41,656 nucleotides of DNA from JAUVUV01 sp964548275 (lineage in GTDB: Bacteria > Gemmatimonadota > Glassbacteria > GWA2-58-10). The notes beneath the pieces were generated by a model. The model had not been told where the DNA came from. It saw nothing but the letters and a program-made list of their open reading frames with translations, and ran no database searches. The position numbers and the translations under genes are program-made. The stretch covers positions 1 through 41,656 of the forward strand of contig CAZJQI010000039.1 in NCBI GenBank assembly GCA_964548275.1. Direction: 5' to 3'. Below are positions 1-8,570 of this stretch, piece after piece. Numbering within the stretch: position 1 is the stretch's first letter; each line of letters opens with the position of its first letter.

Positions 1-176
1 TCTGAAATAAGATCACCAGGTTTAAATCCCATTCTTTGCGATTTGTGAAGGATGAGAATAAATATTGTATGTGTCACACGGCAACTCTATGAAAAAAAGT
101 ATAAAACCATCAAGTATTTTACCCCGGATCAGAGCTTCGGGGAATTCTTTTCGATTAAGTCAAGCCCAGGATGGGA

Positions 177-1109
177 TCATGAACCTATGCCGTATATCTC
201 TTCCAGGATACGTTTCCCGCCCGCGGCGAGCATCTTTTCGGCCAACTCCCTGCCCGGCCTTGTTTCAGGGCAGTCCTTGATCTGATCACGCAGGAGCCGC
301 CTGCCGCTCAGGTCGGAGATCATGCCTGTGAGAGAGAGTTTGCCATTGTCCTGAAATTCGGCCTGTGCACCCACCGGGACCTGGCAGCCGCCTCCCAGAG
401 TGTGAAGGAAATCCCGCTCGGCTTCCACCTCGGCTGTTGTCTTCCGGTCTGCAAGAAAGATAAGCGATTCTCTGGCTGTTGAATCGTCCTGGCGGTATTC
501 GATTGCCAGGGCACCCTGGCCTGCGGCCGGAGTAAGCACGCCGGGTGAAAAAACCTCGGTGATGTGTTGGCTGAGCCCGAGCCTGATAAGCCCGGCCTCG
601 GAAAGTATGATTGCCTCGTAGTCTCCCCGGTCGAGCTTGGCAAGACGCGTATCCACATTACCCCGCAGATCGAGGTACTCGAGCTCAGGCCTGAGCGCTC
701 TCAGTTGGACTTTTCGTCTCAGGCTGCCTGTGCCCACTCTGGCCCCGGGTGGAAAGTCAGTGAATTTACTCCCCTGCCGGCTGACCAGTACATCAGCTCC
801 GTGGGTCCGCTTTGGAATTATATCGGCCACCAGCCCGGCGGGCAGGTCTGTGGGAAGGTCTTTCAGGCTGTGCACTGCCAGGTGGATCACTCCGGCGAAC
901 ATCGCCTCCTCGATCTCCTTGATAAACAGCCCCTTGCCGCCGATTTTAGCCAGTGCTACATCCTGGATCCTGTCGCCCTTTGTCTTTATGATTTTTATTT
1001 CGACAGAGAGCCGCCGGTGACGGCTTTCCAGTTTCTCTTTTATATGGTTGGTTTGCCAGAGAGCGAGCTTGCTGCCCCTGGTACCGATAATCAGCCTATT
1101 TACGGCCAC
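177..1109 (-). CDS. hemC: Hydroxymethylbilane synthase (porphobilinogen deaminase)
   Basis: Polymerises four porphobilinogen molecules into hydroxymethylbilane in the cytoplasm, a step shared by the heme and siroheme pathways. The protein opens with the family signature IGTRGSKLALWQ, carries HSLKDLP with the catalytic Asp and ends its third domain with LGGGCQVPVGA, whose Cys holds the dipyrromethane cofactor. An ATG at 1124 is in frame, but AGGAGG lies inside the first codons after it and is well placed for the GTG at 1109, so I prefer GTG. With that start the Asp and Cys fall at residues 84 and 242, as I remember for the E. coli enzyme. About 310 aa, normal length. It overlaps the end of hemA by 14 nt and is the last gene of a four-gene operon. 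hemB and hemD are not in the window. Confidence 0.95.
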   Translation of the reverse strand: MAVNRLIIGTRGSKLALWQTNHIKEKLESRHRRLSVEIKIIKTKGDRIQDVALAKIGGKGLFIKEIEEAMFAGVIHLAVHSLKDLPTDLPAGLVADIIPKRTHGADVLVSRQGSKFTDFPPGARVGTGSLRRKVQLRALRPELEYLDLRGNVDTRLAKLDRGDYEAIILSEAGLIRLGLSQHITEVFSPGVLTPAAGQGALAIEYRQDDSTARESLIFLADRKTTAEVEAERDFLHTLGGGCQVPVGAQAEFQDNGKLSLTGMISDLSGRRLLRDQIKDCPETRPGRELAEKMLAAGGKRILEEIYGIGS

Positions 1110-2379
1110 CTGCGCCCTCCTCATCCAGCTTGAAAAGGAAGCGCAGAAGATCCACCGGGTCCATTCCGGCCAGTTTCCGCGGATTTTCCTTGATCCGGCT
1201 CGTGGGGCCGTGAAGGAACTTTTTCAGCATTCGCACTGTCAACTGCTCTATTTTCCGGCGGTCATCCTCTGAGAGATGCCCGAGCTTGCCTAGAACCTTG
1301 TTTACCTCCTCGCTACGGATGCGGTTCATGTGGTCATGAAGGCTCTTAATCAGCGGAACCACGGCCAGAACCTCGTACCAGTTCATAAAATCAGCGGCCT
1401 CGCTGGCGATTATCTCCTCCACCAGCCCGACCTGGTTTTTGCGTTCCTCGACATTTTTTTCTATCACCAACTCAAGGTCGTCGATATTGTAGAGAAAGCA
1501 GGTATCATGATCGGCCAGGGCGGGATCGATATCGCGCGGCACTGCAAGGTCGATCATGAAGATCGGCCTGGTTCGCCTCTCAAGCACATCCCCTGCGCGC
1601 TCAGGGGTAAGGATATACCCCGGAGCGCTGGTTGAACTGATCAGGATATCCGCCTTTTCGAGATATTCCGGGAACTCCTCGAAATTCACAGCAGTACCGT
1701 GATAGGTTACTGCAAGCTCCACAGCCTTCCGGTAGGTTCTGTTAGCTACCAGCACTGATTCGACCCCTGAGTTAATCAGCAGCGAAAGGGCCAGTTCGCT
1801 TGTCTCCCCTGCGCCGAGAATCAGGGCTTCCCTGCCAGCCAGATCGCCGAATATTTTCCGTGCCAGGTCCACCGCTGCAGAGCTGACACTTACCGCTCCG
1901 CTGCTGATTGCGGTTTCAGTTCTGGATCTCTTCCCCACCCGGACCGCCTGCTCAAAGAGCCGCCCGAGGATCCTTCCGGCACTGCGCGCCTCCTGCGCCA
2001 TGCGGTAAGCCTCGCGCACCTGGGCAAGGATCTGGTTTTCTCCCAGTACCAGGGAATCAAGGCTGGAAGAGACGCGGAACAGGTGGTTTACCGCCCGCTC
2101 ATCGATATAATTGTAGAAACTGATCTCGCGGAAATCCACCTTCGAGCCGAACTTCCCGCTCAGGATGCCCTCGATCCCCACTCTCACGGACTGCTCGACC
2201 TGGCCGTAGGCGTAAACCTCCGTCCGGTTGCAGGTAGAAAGCACAACCAACTCCTCCAGATCAGCGGAATCCGCCATCCGGGCAAGCTTGCTTTTCAGCT
2301 CCGTCCCGCTAAAAGCGAGCCTCTCCCGTATCTCCAAGGGTGCTACCCTGTGATTTAATCCGCCAACCTGGATAGGCAT
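1096..2379 (-). CDS. hemA: Glutamyl-tRNA reductase
   Basis: NADPH-dependent reduction of glutamyl-tRNA(Glu) to glutamate-1-semialdehyde, the first committed step of C5-pathway tetrapyrrole synthesis. The 427-aa protein has the N-terminal catalytic domain (GLNHRVAPLEIRE, then LSTCNRTEVY with the nucleophilic Cys at residue 50), a Rossmann NADPH domain (ALILGAGETSELA, about residues 185-200) and a C-terminal helical dimerisation domain. Full length for the family. It overlaps the preceding precorrin-2 dehydrogenase gene by 25 nt and the following hemC by 14 nt, which suggests translational coupling in one operon. Confidence 0.96.
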   Translation of the reverse strand: MPIQVGGLNHRVAPLEIRERLAFSGTELKSKLARMADSADLEELVVLSTCNRTEVYAYGQVEQSVRVGIEGILSGKFGSKVDFREISFYNYIDERAVNHLFRVSSSLDSLVLGENQILAQVREAYRMAQEARSAGRILGRLFEQAVRVGKRSRTETAISSGAVSVSSAAVDLARKIFGDLAGREALILGAGETSELALSLLINSGVESVLVANRTYRKAVELAVTYHGTAVNFEEFPEYLEKADILISSTSAPGYILTPERAGDVLERRTRPIFMIDLAVPRDIDPALADHDTCFLYNIDDLELVIEKNVEERKNQVGLVEEIIASEAADFMNWYEVLAVVPLIKSLHDHMNRIRSEEVNKVLGKLGHLSEDDRRKIEQLTVRMLKKFLHGPTSRIKENPRKLAGMDPVDLLRFLFKLDEEGAGGRK

Positions 2380-3011
2380 TCCTCAGCACGCTCCCTTACT
2401 TTTGCATGAATCTCATCGACTGAGAGGCTGTCGAAAAAGTCCAGGTCTATCAACTGTTCCCAGAACTGCCGTCTTTTACTTTCATCGGGCAGCCTCTCTT
2501 TCAAGCCTTCACGTATCCGGGAAAGCTCCTCCACCAGTTCGCCATAATGTGAACCGAACCTGTGTTCCAGGACTTCACGGATTTTCCGCGCCAGAACCGG
2601 GCTTGCCCCGCCCGAGGAAATTGCGATCTGGAACTCTCCGCGCCGTATTACCGAGGGGAGAATAAAATTGCACAAGCCTGGCTCATCTGCGATATTGATC
2701 AATATCGAAGCCGAATCTGCGGCCTCGTAAACCTGTCGATTCACCTCCGGATCACCAGCAACGCCCACTACCAGGAATACTCCCTCAAGGTCGGATTTGG
2801 CGAAAGTTTTCTTCTGCCAGTCGATCTTTCCCTCACCGGCTAGCTCAGCCACCTCCTCCACCGCATCCGGGCTGACCACTCTCACCAGCGCACCTGTCTC
2901 AAGCAACGAGCGCACCTTGCGGGCTGCCACCTTGCCCGCGCCGACCACCAGACAGCGCCTGCGGTTCAAATCCACGCAAATTGGATAATATTTCGGCGAA
3001 GCCTTTTCCAT
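2355..3011 (-). CDS. Precorrin-2 dehydrogenase / sirohydrochlorin ferrochelatase (CysG N-terminal / Met8 type)
   Basis: Likely oxidises precorrin-2 to sirohydrochlorin with NAD+ and may insert iron to give siroheme. The N-terminus has the family pattern YYPICVDLNRRRCLVVGAGKVAARKV with a GxGxxA dinucleotide site. INIADEPGLCNFILPSVIRRGEFQIAISSGGASPVLARK follows as the conserved middle region, shown here only to mark the family, with key residues in the LCNF and SSGG-SP segments. No methyltransferase domain is fused, so it is the stand-alone form of about 218 aa. A GTG at 3026 is in frame, but the ATG at 3011 is preceded by AGAAGGA at good spacing and is chosen. It sits between a CcsA/HemX-like gene and hemA, the usual setting for this enzyme in a hem operon. 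Confidence 0.9.
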   Translation of the reverse strand: MEKASPKYYPICVDLNRRRCLVVGAGKVAARKVRSLLETGALVRVVSPDAVEEVAELAGEGKIDWQKKTFAKSDLEGVFLVVGVAGDPEVNRQVYEAADSASILINIADEPGLCNFILPSVIRRGEFQIAISSGGASPVLARKIREVLEHRFGSHYGELVEELSRIREGLKERLPDESKRRQFWEQLIDLDFFDSLSVDEIHAKVRERAEECLSRLAD

Positions 3012-3026
3012 TCGATTCCTTCTCAC

Positions 3027-3854
3027 TCAGAGATAGGAGTGTGTTTTTGAGAGCAATACGGTTACGATCAGAAAGTTGAACAGTAAGACCAGGAAACCGG
3101 CAATTGCCATCCACGCCGCCCGCCTGCCGCGCCAGCCCCGATAGAGACGGCTGTGAAGGTAAAGTGCGAAAATCACCCAGTTGACAAAAGTGAAAATCTC
3201 TTTTGTGTCCAGTTGAAGCAGCTTGCCGAGCCGGATCTGGGTCCAGGCCATCCCGGTAGCTATGGCAACACTCAGCGCAACAAAACCGATCGATATTGTC
3301 AGATAAGTCAGGTGGTCCAGTTCCTCCAGTGATGGCAGCCGAGCGAAAAAGGTTCCCAGCCGCTTCGACTTGATTTCACCATGCAACTGCAGATAAAGCA
3401 CAGAAGTGGCGAAAGCGATTGCAAACGCCCCGTAACTGAAAAGGGCGATCGAGGCGTGGAGAATAAACCAGGGACTGGGCGCAAGCAGCGGATCGTTGAC
3501 CAGTTCCAGGGGGGTGAAAATGCCGATCAGAGAAAAAATGCAAACCAGGGGAAAAACAATCACTCCCACTGCGACATCGTTCTCCACGTTCCGGGAGATA
3601 AAAAGGAAAAGAAAAGCCAGAACGAAAGCAGCGAAAGTAAATCCCTGGAACATACCCAGGAAAGGAGCCTGCTGCAGGTACATGGTATAGGTTGCCAGAC
3701 CGAGCAACTGGAACAGCACGGCATAGTTTGCCGAAACCATCCTGCGCTTGCGCGGCTGGGTCATTTTCTGATTGAACGCCCTGAGATAGCCGATTGCCGT
3801 AGCTGTATAAAGAACCAGAGCGATTGCGTAGAATACCCGGATTACTATCAGCAT
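3027..3854 (-). CDS. CcsA/HemX-like cytochrome c assembly membrane protein
   Basis: A 275-aa polytopic membrane protein with about eight hydrophobic segments. It belongs to the CcmC/CcsA/HemX superfamily, which handles heme at the membrane or tunes glutamyl-tRNA reductase levels. The stretch PSPWFILHASIALFSYGAFA contains the conserved His and aromatic residues of this superfamily, although the full tryptophan-rich WWD motif of cytochrome c synthases is not evident. Its place as first gene before precorrin-2 dehydrogenase, hemA and hemC matches the hemX-hemA arrangement of other bacteria. Whether it acts in cytochrome c maturation or as a HemX regulator cannot be decided from the sequence. The start is an ATG with no strong ribosome-binding site in view. 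Confidence 0.82.
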   Translation of the reverse strand: MLIVIRVFYAIALVLYTATAIGYLRAFNQKMTQPRKRRMVSANYAVLFQLLGLATYTMYLQQAPFLGMFQGFTFAAFVLAFLFLFISRNVENDVAVGVIVFPLVCIFSLIGIFTPLELVNDPLLAPSPWFILHASIALFSYGAFAIAFATSVLYLQLHGEIKSKRLGTFFARLPSLEELDHLTYLTISIGFVALSVAIATGMAWTQIRLGKLLQLDTKEIFTFVNWVIFALYLHSRLYRGWRGRRAAWMAIAGFLVLLFNFLIVTVLLSKTHSYL

Positions 3855-3917
3855 AGTTAAAGAACGAAAACCAGGTGGAGAAATGTTTCAATAAATAATA
3901 TATGAGGCCTTTGAAAA

Positions 3918-4212
3918 AATCACAGAATAAAGGATAAATTTTTCAACAATCTGGTGGATCACACACCCTGCCCGCAAGGGACATCCCCCGTCCGCGAATC
4001 GCGGACACCCCCTTTGTTAAGGGGGATGCGGGCACCCTCTCGAGAGGGGAGTTACACACCCCGTCCGCTTCGCGGCCACCCCTCTTTCTAGAGAGGAATT
4101 TTTTACGTCTAAGTTTTGCATTAACAGTCCCCTCTATCAAGAGGGGATACAGGGGTGTGTCGGGCTTTCGATATTGAATCCCCTCAGGGAGATTCAATAA
4201 ACGTCCCAACGG
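3918..4212. repeat. Dispersed repeat A, copy 1 (MITE-like)
   Basis: Non-coding block between the tetrapyrrole operon and the AGCS transporter. Its right part (CCCCTCTATCAAGAGGGG, then ATACAGGGGTGTGTC, then an ATATTGAA / CAGGGAGATTCA / TAAACG tail) recurs almost unchanged at 25811-25890. Its left part (ACAGAATAA, CTGGTGG, CACACCC) recurs at 25668-25712. Between the ends are several small inverted repeats of the CCCCTC...GAGGGG and GTCCGC...GCGGAC type. The block can be read as an 88-codon minus-strand ORF, but that is a by-product of the repeat. Confidence 0.8.
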
Positions 4213-4289
4213 AGAACGCTCATTTCCTGATCAGGATTTTTCAAAGGTCTCTATATGCAACAGCCTAAAGGTTCCCGCCTCTGGCAGAA

Positions 4290-5639
4290 TCATTTTTTCC
4301 TGACAGCGATCGACCCCACTACCCCGCTTAATACGATCAGCCCGATCAGGTTCGGCAGAGCCATGCACGCATTGGCAATAGTTCCTATGCTCCAGACCAG
4401 CTCGAGCTTGATCACAGCTCCCAGAAAGACGAACAGGACAAAAACGTATCTGTAGAAATTTACCACTTTGAATCCCATAACGTACTGGACACACTGTTCT
4501 CCATAATAGGACCAGCCCAGAAGCGTGCTGAAACCGAAAAGCAGGGCGCTGAAAACCACGATCAGGTGCCCGTGCGGGATAATGCTCTCGAAAGCCGCCG
4601 CTGCCAGCTCGGTGGAGGTCAGGCCGGTCGTCCATTTGCCGCTGGTGAGAATTACCAGCGCGGAGATTGTACATACGATTATCGTATCTATAAACACGCC
4701 GTTCATCGCCAGGATTCCCTGGCGGTCCGGATCATCCTCTTTCGCGGCCCCGTGGGCAATCGGGCTGGAACCGAGTCCCGCCTCATTGGACAATACGCCC
4801 CGGCTCACACCGTATTGCATTGCAGCAATCACCGAGGCCCCGGCGAAACCGCCTATCGCAGCAGAGGGCTTGAACGCGCTCCTGACAATCAATATCAGGT
4901 TTTCCGGTATTTCTCTGATCTTGATTAAAAGAATCAACATTGAGGCGCTGATAAAAAATAATATCATGAAAGGAACGAGCTTTTCCACCACTATGCCGAT
5001 TCGTTTTATCCCCCCGATAGTGACAAGTCCGGTAAAAACCGATATCACTACGCCGCTGACCCAGTACGGCACGCCGAAACTGGTGTTGAAACTCAGAGCA
5101 ATTGAGTTGGACTGCATCATGCAACCGGTGCTGAGCAGGCAGGCCATGCTGCCGGTCACGGCGAATACGGCCGCCAGGATTTTGCCGCCGTGCGCTTTTT
5201 TCAGTCCCTTGGAGATATAGTACATCGGCCCGCCGGCCATCGAGCCGTCCTCGGCGATCGAGCGGAATTTCAACGCCAGCATTGCCTCGCCATAGATAGT
5301 CGCCATCCCGCACAGCGCTGTCATCCACATCCAGAAAATCGCTCCCGGCCCTCCCAGAGCCAGCGCAGTAGCAACACCGGCAATATTGCCCAATCCCACT
5401 GTTGCGGCGAGCGCGGTATTCAGAGCCTGAAAAGGCGATATATCGCCTTCCTTGTGCAATTCTTCCTCTTTTTGAAAAGCCCCCTTGAAAATCATTTTCC
5501 AGGCCGTACCAATTTTACGGAACTGGATGAAACGGGTACGAATCGAAAGCAGAAGCCCGGTACCAAGAAGGGTAACCACAAACCATTGGGAATACATGAA
5601 CCTTTCCAGGTCGAGCACGAAGCCGGTTATTCCTTCCAT
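4290..5639 (-). CDS. Alanine/glycine:cation symporter (AGCS family)
   Basis: Inner-membrane symporter for alanine or glycine, driven by Na+ or H+. The 449-aa protein has about eleven hydrophobic segments. It shows family patterns in GDISPFQALNTALAATVGLGNIAGVATAL near residue 70-95 and GGPGAIFWMWMTAL after it, plus SNEAGLGSSPIAHGAA near residue 285. Full length for the AlsT/DagA/YrbD group. The ATG is preceded by CAGGAG. It lies 46 bp downstream of the NSS transporter gene on the same strand, so the two sodium-coupled transporters may be cotranscribed. The exact amino acid cannot be read from the sequence. Confidence 0.93.
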   Translation of the reverse strand: MEGITGFVLDLERFMYSQWFVVTLLGTGLLLSIRTRFIQFRKIGTAWKMIFKGAFQKEEELHKEGDISPFQALNTALAATVGLGNIAGVATALALGGPGAIFWMWMTALCGMATIYGEAMLALKFRSIAEDGSMAGGPMYYISKGLKKAHGGKILAAVFAVTGSMACLLSTGCMMQSNSIALSFNTSFGVPYWVSGVVISVFTGLVTIGGIKRIGIVVEKLVPFMILFFISASMLILLIKIREIPENLILIVRSAFKPSAAIGGFAGASVIAAMQYGVSRGVLSNEAGLGSSPIAHGAAKEDDPDRQGILAMNGVFIDTIIVCTISALVILTSGKWTTGLTSTELAAAAFESIIPHGHLIVVFSALLFGFSTLLGWSYYGEQCVQYVMGFKVVNFYRYVFVLFVFLGAVIKLELVWSIGTIANACMALPNLIGLIVLSGVVGSIAVRKK

Positions 5640-5685
5640 CGAGACTCCTGAAAAGTGGGATTATTCGGCCAGAGGGGCTTTCCGT

Positions 5686-7068
5686 TCAAGCGAATGCATT
5701 TGGATTGATAATCATAATTACAATCAGGGCGATTAATAGCAATGGGCATATATATCGGATTTGGAACGCGATAATTTTCCGCAGCCGGCCTGGGGAGGCA
5801 TCCTCTCCGGTGATTTCTTTCAGCAACGCCGGTGTGCCCCAGCGCCAGCCGACAAAAAGGGCGATCATCATCGCGCCGAATGTCATCGAATACTGTCCCA
5901 TGAAAAGGTCCATCAGGTCGAGAAAGCCCATTTTTCTGGTACCGATAGTGGTAATCTCTGACAGCCAGTCCACAGCCCCCAGGCTCAATGCGCTGAATAT
6001 ACCCACCAGAAAACCGATGGCGCCGCAAAGCAGGGTGGCGTTCTTGCGTTTCCATCCCCGCTCATCGACAAAGTAGGCCACCGGCACTTCAAGAAGGGAG
6101 ATACTGCTGGTTACCGCAGCCAGAGAAAGCAGCACAAAAAACCCTGTGCCAAATAGCGTACCGAATGGAATCTCGCTGAAAAGCCTGGGCAGCACAATAA
6201 AGATCAGCTTCGCCCCCACCTCGGGTTCCATGCCTTTCATGGTGAAAAGCACCGGAAAAATTGCCAGTCCGGCCAGAATGGCGATCAAGGTATCGAGAAA
6301 ACAAACAGCTCCGGCTGATCTGACTATATTCTCCTCCCGGTTCATGTAACTGCCGTAAGTCATCATCGTGCCAATTCCCAGGCTCAGGGAAAAAACCGCC
6401 TGGCCAATGGCTGCAATCACAGTAGTGCCGGAAACCTTGCTCCAGTCGGCTTTCAGAAACTTTGAAAGGCCGATCTCCGCGCCCTCCAGGGTCAGCGAGC
6501 GGATAACCAGGAGGATGAGAATCAGCAATAAAAGGGGCATGAGAATTTTGGACCAGCGCTCGATACCTTTCTGCACGCCTCCTATTACCACCCCGACAGT
6601 AAGGAGCATGAAAGTGAAATGCCAGAATACCGCCTTGAGGGGATTGCCAACCGTGTGGCCGAATATCTCGCTGATCTCCGCCTGGGTGAGCTGGCTGTTG
6701 AAAACTCCTCCTGCGGTAGTAAACACATAACTCAGAGTCCAGCCAGCCACCACGCTGTAATAGGAGATAACTCCAAAGGCGGTGAGCACACCGAGCACAC
6801 CGACAAGTCTCCAGGCTGACCTCGGTGCCAGCCGTCTAAACGCCCCCACCGGATTCCGCTGGGTGTGCCGGCCCAGTGAAATCTCTCCAACCAACACGAC
6901 AAATCCGATCAACAAAACAAAAAGAATGTAAATCTGGACAAATATGGCTCCACCGTTCTGATATGCGACGGTGGGGAAACGCCAGATATTTCCTAAACCG
7001 ACGGCTGATCCTGAAGCAGCCAGAATGAAAGCGATCCTCGACCCCCAATTGCCCCTGGCATTTGTCAT
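5686..7068 (-). CDS. Sodium-dependent amino-acid transporter (NSS/SNF family)
   Basis: LeuT-fold Na+ symporter in the inner membrane. It opens with the NSS signature NWGSRIAFILAASGSAVGLG followed by NIWRFPTVAYQNGGA, the unwound TM1 that binds Na+ and substrate. The second half has SLSLGIGTMMTYGSYM (TM6/TM7) and a TM8 with SSISLLEV. At 460 aa it is the usual length of bacterial members. The start ATG is preceded by TTAGGGAG. A strong 14-bp hairpin lies only 23 nt upstream of the start, in the leader (see separate entry). Likely substrate is a hydrophobic or aromatic amino acid, but this is not determined. Confidence 0.93.
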   Translation of the reverse strand: MTNARGNWGSRIAFILAASGSAVGLGNIWRFPTVAYQNGGAIFVQIYILFVLLIGFVVLVGEISLGRHTQRNPVGAFRRLAPRSAWRLVGVLGVLTAFGVISYYSVVAGWTLSYVFTTAGGVFNSQLTQAEISEIFGHTVGNPLKAVFWHFTFMLLTVGVVIGGVQKGIERWSKILMPLLLLILILLVIRSLTLEGAEIGLSKFLKADWSKVSGTTVIAAIGQAVFSLSLGIGTMMTYGSYMNREENIVRSAGAVCFLDTLIAILAGLAIFPVLFTMKGMEPEVGAKLIFIVLPRLFSEIPFGTLFGTGFFVLLSLAAVTSSISLLEVPVAYFVDERGWKRKNATLLCGAIGFLVGIFSALSLGAVDWLSEITTIGTRKMGFLDLMDLFMGQYSMTFGAMMIALFVGWRWGTPALLKEITGEDASPGRLRKIIAFQIRYICPLLLIALIVIMIINPNAFA

Positions 7069-7090
7069 AAAAGACTCCCTAACATATAAA

Positions 7091-7130
7091 GAAGGAGCAA
7101 AAAGTTCTCTTGCCTTCTTTTTGCTCCTTC
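7091..7130 (-). promoter_or_regulatory. Long hairpin in the NSS transporter leader
   Basis: GAAGGAGCAAAAAG (7091-7104) and CTTTTTGCTCCTTC (7117-7130) form a perfect 14-bp inverted repeat around a 12-nt loop. On the minus strand it ends 23 nt before the NSS start codon and is followed by CTTTATATG. It could end transcripts coming from ssb (weak U-tract) or act as a structured leader that controls the transporter. The sequence does not separate these. Confidence 0.5.
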
Positions 7131-7264
7131 AACCACCTGGTCGTTTTTGAAGTCTCTATGCAACAATAAAAATCTCAGACGTACAATATTCAACAATAAC
7201 TAAGCCTATCAGTATTTCACCACTAAAAACCTGTTAAAGCTTGAGTCCGCAATATTCTGTTCGG

Positions 7265-7400
7265 AAAATAATAGACCAAAGGTGCGTTATTCCATGGTTT
7301 CGGTAAAAACCACCTGTAGGGGCGCACGGCCGTGCGCCCCTACAGAAAACAAAACATTTTCATTCATTTCCGGGTGAGCCATCGGCTCATGATGACTGAC
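7265..7400. repeat. Dispersed repeat B, copy 1, with a 32-nt perfect palindrome
   Basis: The flanks AATAATAGACCAAAGG, TGCGTTATTCCATGGTTTCG and ACATTTTCATT...TTTCCGGGTGAGCC...CGGCTCATGA recur at 32768-32887. The centre, 7314-7345, is a perfect 32-nt palindrome (CTGTAGGGGCGCACGG and its complement). The other copy has a different but also self-complementary core. The repeat lies just downstream of ssb and may form a bidirectional hairpin. Confidence 0.8.
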
Positions 7401-7853
7401 TCAGAACGGGAGATCGTCATCGCCTTCAGCCGGTGGCTGTAATTCACCGTAGTCGGAGTCTCCAGGGGGGGGCTCTGAAACGACGCCCTCATCTGCTTGC
7501 GGTCCAGCCTCGGCTACCCGCTGGCCCAAGATAACCATTTCATCAACCACTATCTCGGTCATGAATCGTTTCTGCCCGTTCTGATCCTCCCATCTTCGGG
7601 TCTGAAGTTTCCCCTCGATATAAACCTGGCGTCCCTTGCGGAGGTACTCGTGACAGATCTCGGCCAACCTGCGCCAGGCGACCACGCGGTGCCATTCAGT
7701 GCGCTCCTCTCTTACCCCTTCCTTGTTTACCCAGCTCTCATTGGTGGCTACAGTGAAATTGACAACCGGTATATTGCTCACCGTGTGCCGCAATTCCGGA
7801 TCGCCTCCCAGGTTGCCTATTAAAATGACTTTGTTCACACTTCTGCTGGCCAT
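7401..7853 (-). CDS. ssb: Single-stranded DNA-binding protein
   Basis: Binds single-stranded DNA during replication, repair and recombination and recruits partners through its C-terminal tip. The OB-fold begins SVNKVILIGNLGGDPELRHT and continues with WHRVVAW and GRQVYIEGKLQTR. The tail is acidic and ends DDDLPF, the canonical partner-binding tip. A longer reading frame starts ten codons earlier, but GGGAGGG lies directly before the ATG at 7853 and MASRSVNK is the usual beginning, giving 150 aa. It stands alone; rpsF and rpsR, frequent neighbours elsewhere, are absent. Confidence 0.95.
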   Translation of the reverse strand: MASRSVNKVILIGNLGGDPELRHTVSNIPVVNFTVATNESWVNKEGVREERTEWHRVVAWRRLAEICHEYLRKGRQVYIEGKLQTRRWEDQNGQKRFMTEIVVDEMVILGQRVAEAGPQADEGVVSEPPPGDSDYGELQPPAEGDDDLPF

Positions 7854-7975
7854 ACACCCTCCCTTGGCCTGGAGATCGATCAAGCCGGGCTTGTCGGTCT
7901 TGGGTGGACGTGATATAATGTTATATTACTGAGGCTTGTGTAAAAAAGGTTCCGGCAAAAGGGGAAACCACAAGC

Positions 7976-8191
7976 TTAATCCTCAGAACCAGGCTTGATT
8001 TCTTCGTATTCGGCATCCTCGACATCGAATGCCTGGATATTGAAATCCCTCTTTCTTGCGATCGCCTGCTCCCGGCGTTTCTGTTTCAAAGCCTTGTATG
8101 CCCTGTAATACATTACCGACTTGCGGATCAGGATAGTTACCAAGCGGTAAATTAAATAAATAATAATTACTTTTATAATAAAATTAATCAT
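7976..8191 (-). CDS. Small single-pass membrane protein, function unknown
   Basis: Unrecognised 71-aa protein. It has one hydrophobic segment at the N-terminus (FIIKVIIIYLIYRLVTILI), then a basic stretch rich in Lys and Arg (KALKQKRREQAIARKRD) and an acidic tail (DVEDAEYEEIKPGSED). This suggests one membrane anchor with a short charged cytoplasmic tail. The frame is open 33 codons further upstream, but the ATG at 8191 follows AAGGAAAAGTGGA and begins just before the membrane segment, so it is preferred. It lies 122 bp upstream of ssb on the same strand. No function can be assigned. Confidence 0.6.
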   Translation of the reverse strand: MINFIIKVIIIYLIYRLVTILIRKSVMYYRAYKALKQKRREQAIARKRDFNIQAFDVEDAEYEEIKPGSED

Positions 8192-8570
8192 TCCACTTTT
8201 CCTTCGGCCCCTTCCAGCTCCTTCAAATCGTTCAAGAGCTTGATTTATGGCTAATTGTAGTATTTTAAAAGCTTTCAAAAGATAAGTCAAATATAATTTA
8301 AATCCTCAATAAAGGAACTCCGTTGTTGTGCAAAATCTAATCTCCAGCCGATTTTTCAGCGTTGAATCAAGTTCTCGAAGACAAGTCACGGGTGTTTTTT
8401 GCAAGCCTCGGTTGTAGTTTTAGCAGAGAAGAGTCGGCTTGTAACTTATTAGTTGTTTGACAACCATATTTATTAAAAGTAAATTATAAGTTTAATTTTA
8501 AATAAGTTATAGACAATTAACCCCCCGTTCGGGCTCATCTTTATCCCCGGCGGAGCAGGAGGCCGTGTTG
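8192..8570. other. A/T-rich intergenic region with a possible forward promoter
   Basis: Divergent intergenic stretch of 379 bp. It contains TTGACA at 8457-8462 and, 17 nt on, TAAATT (8480-8485), a reasonable vegetative promoter for the Wzi-like gene, with a leader of about 80 nt. AGGAGG at 8557-8562 is the ribosome-binding site of that gene. Nothing else recognisable was seen. Confidence 0.35.

Noticed and set aside
3943..4209. 88-aa minus-strand ORF in repeat A
   Set aside because: It is a reading of the repeat itself, with low-complexity Pro/Arg-rich translation and no ribosome-binding site.
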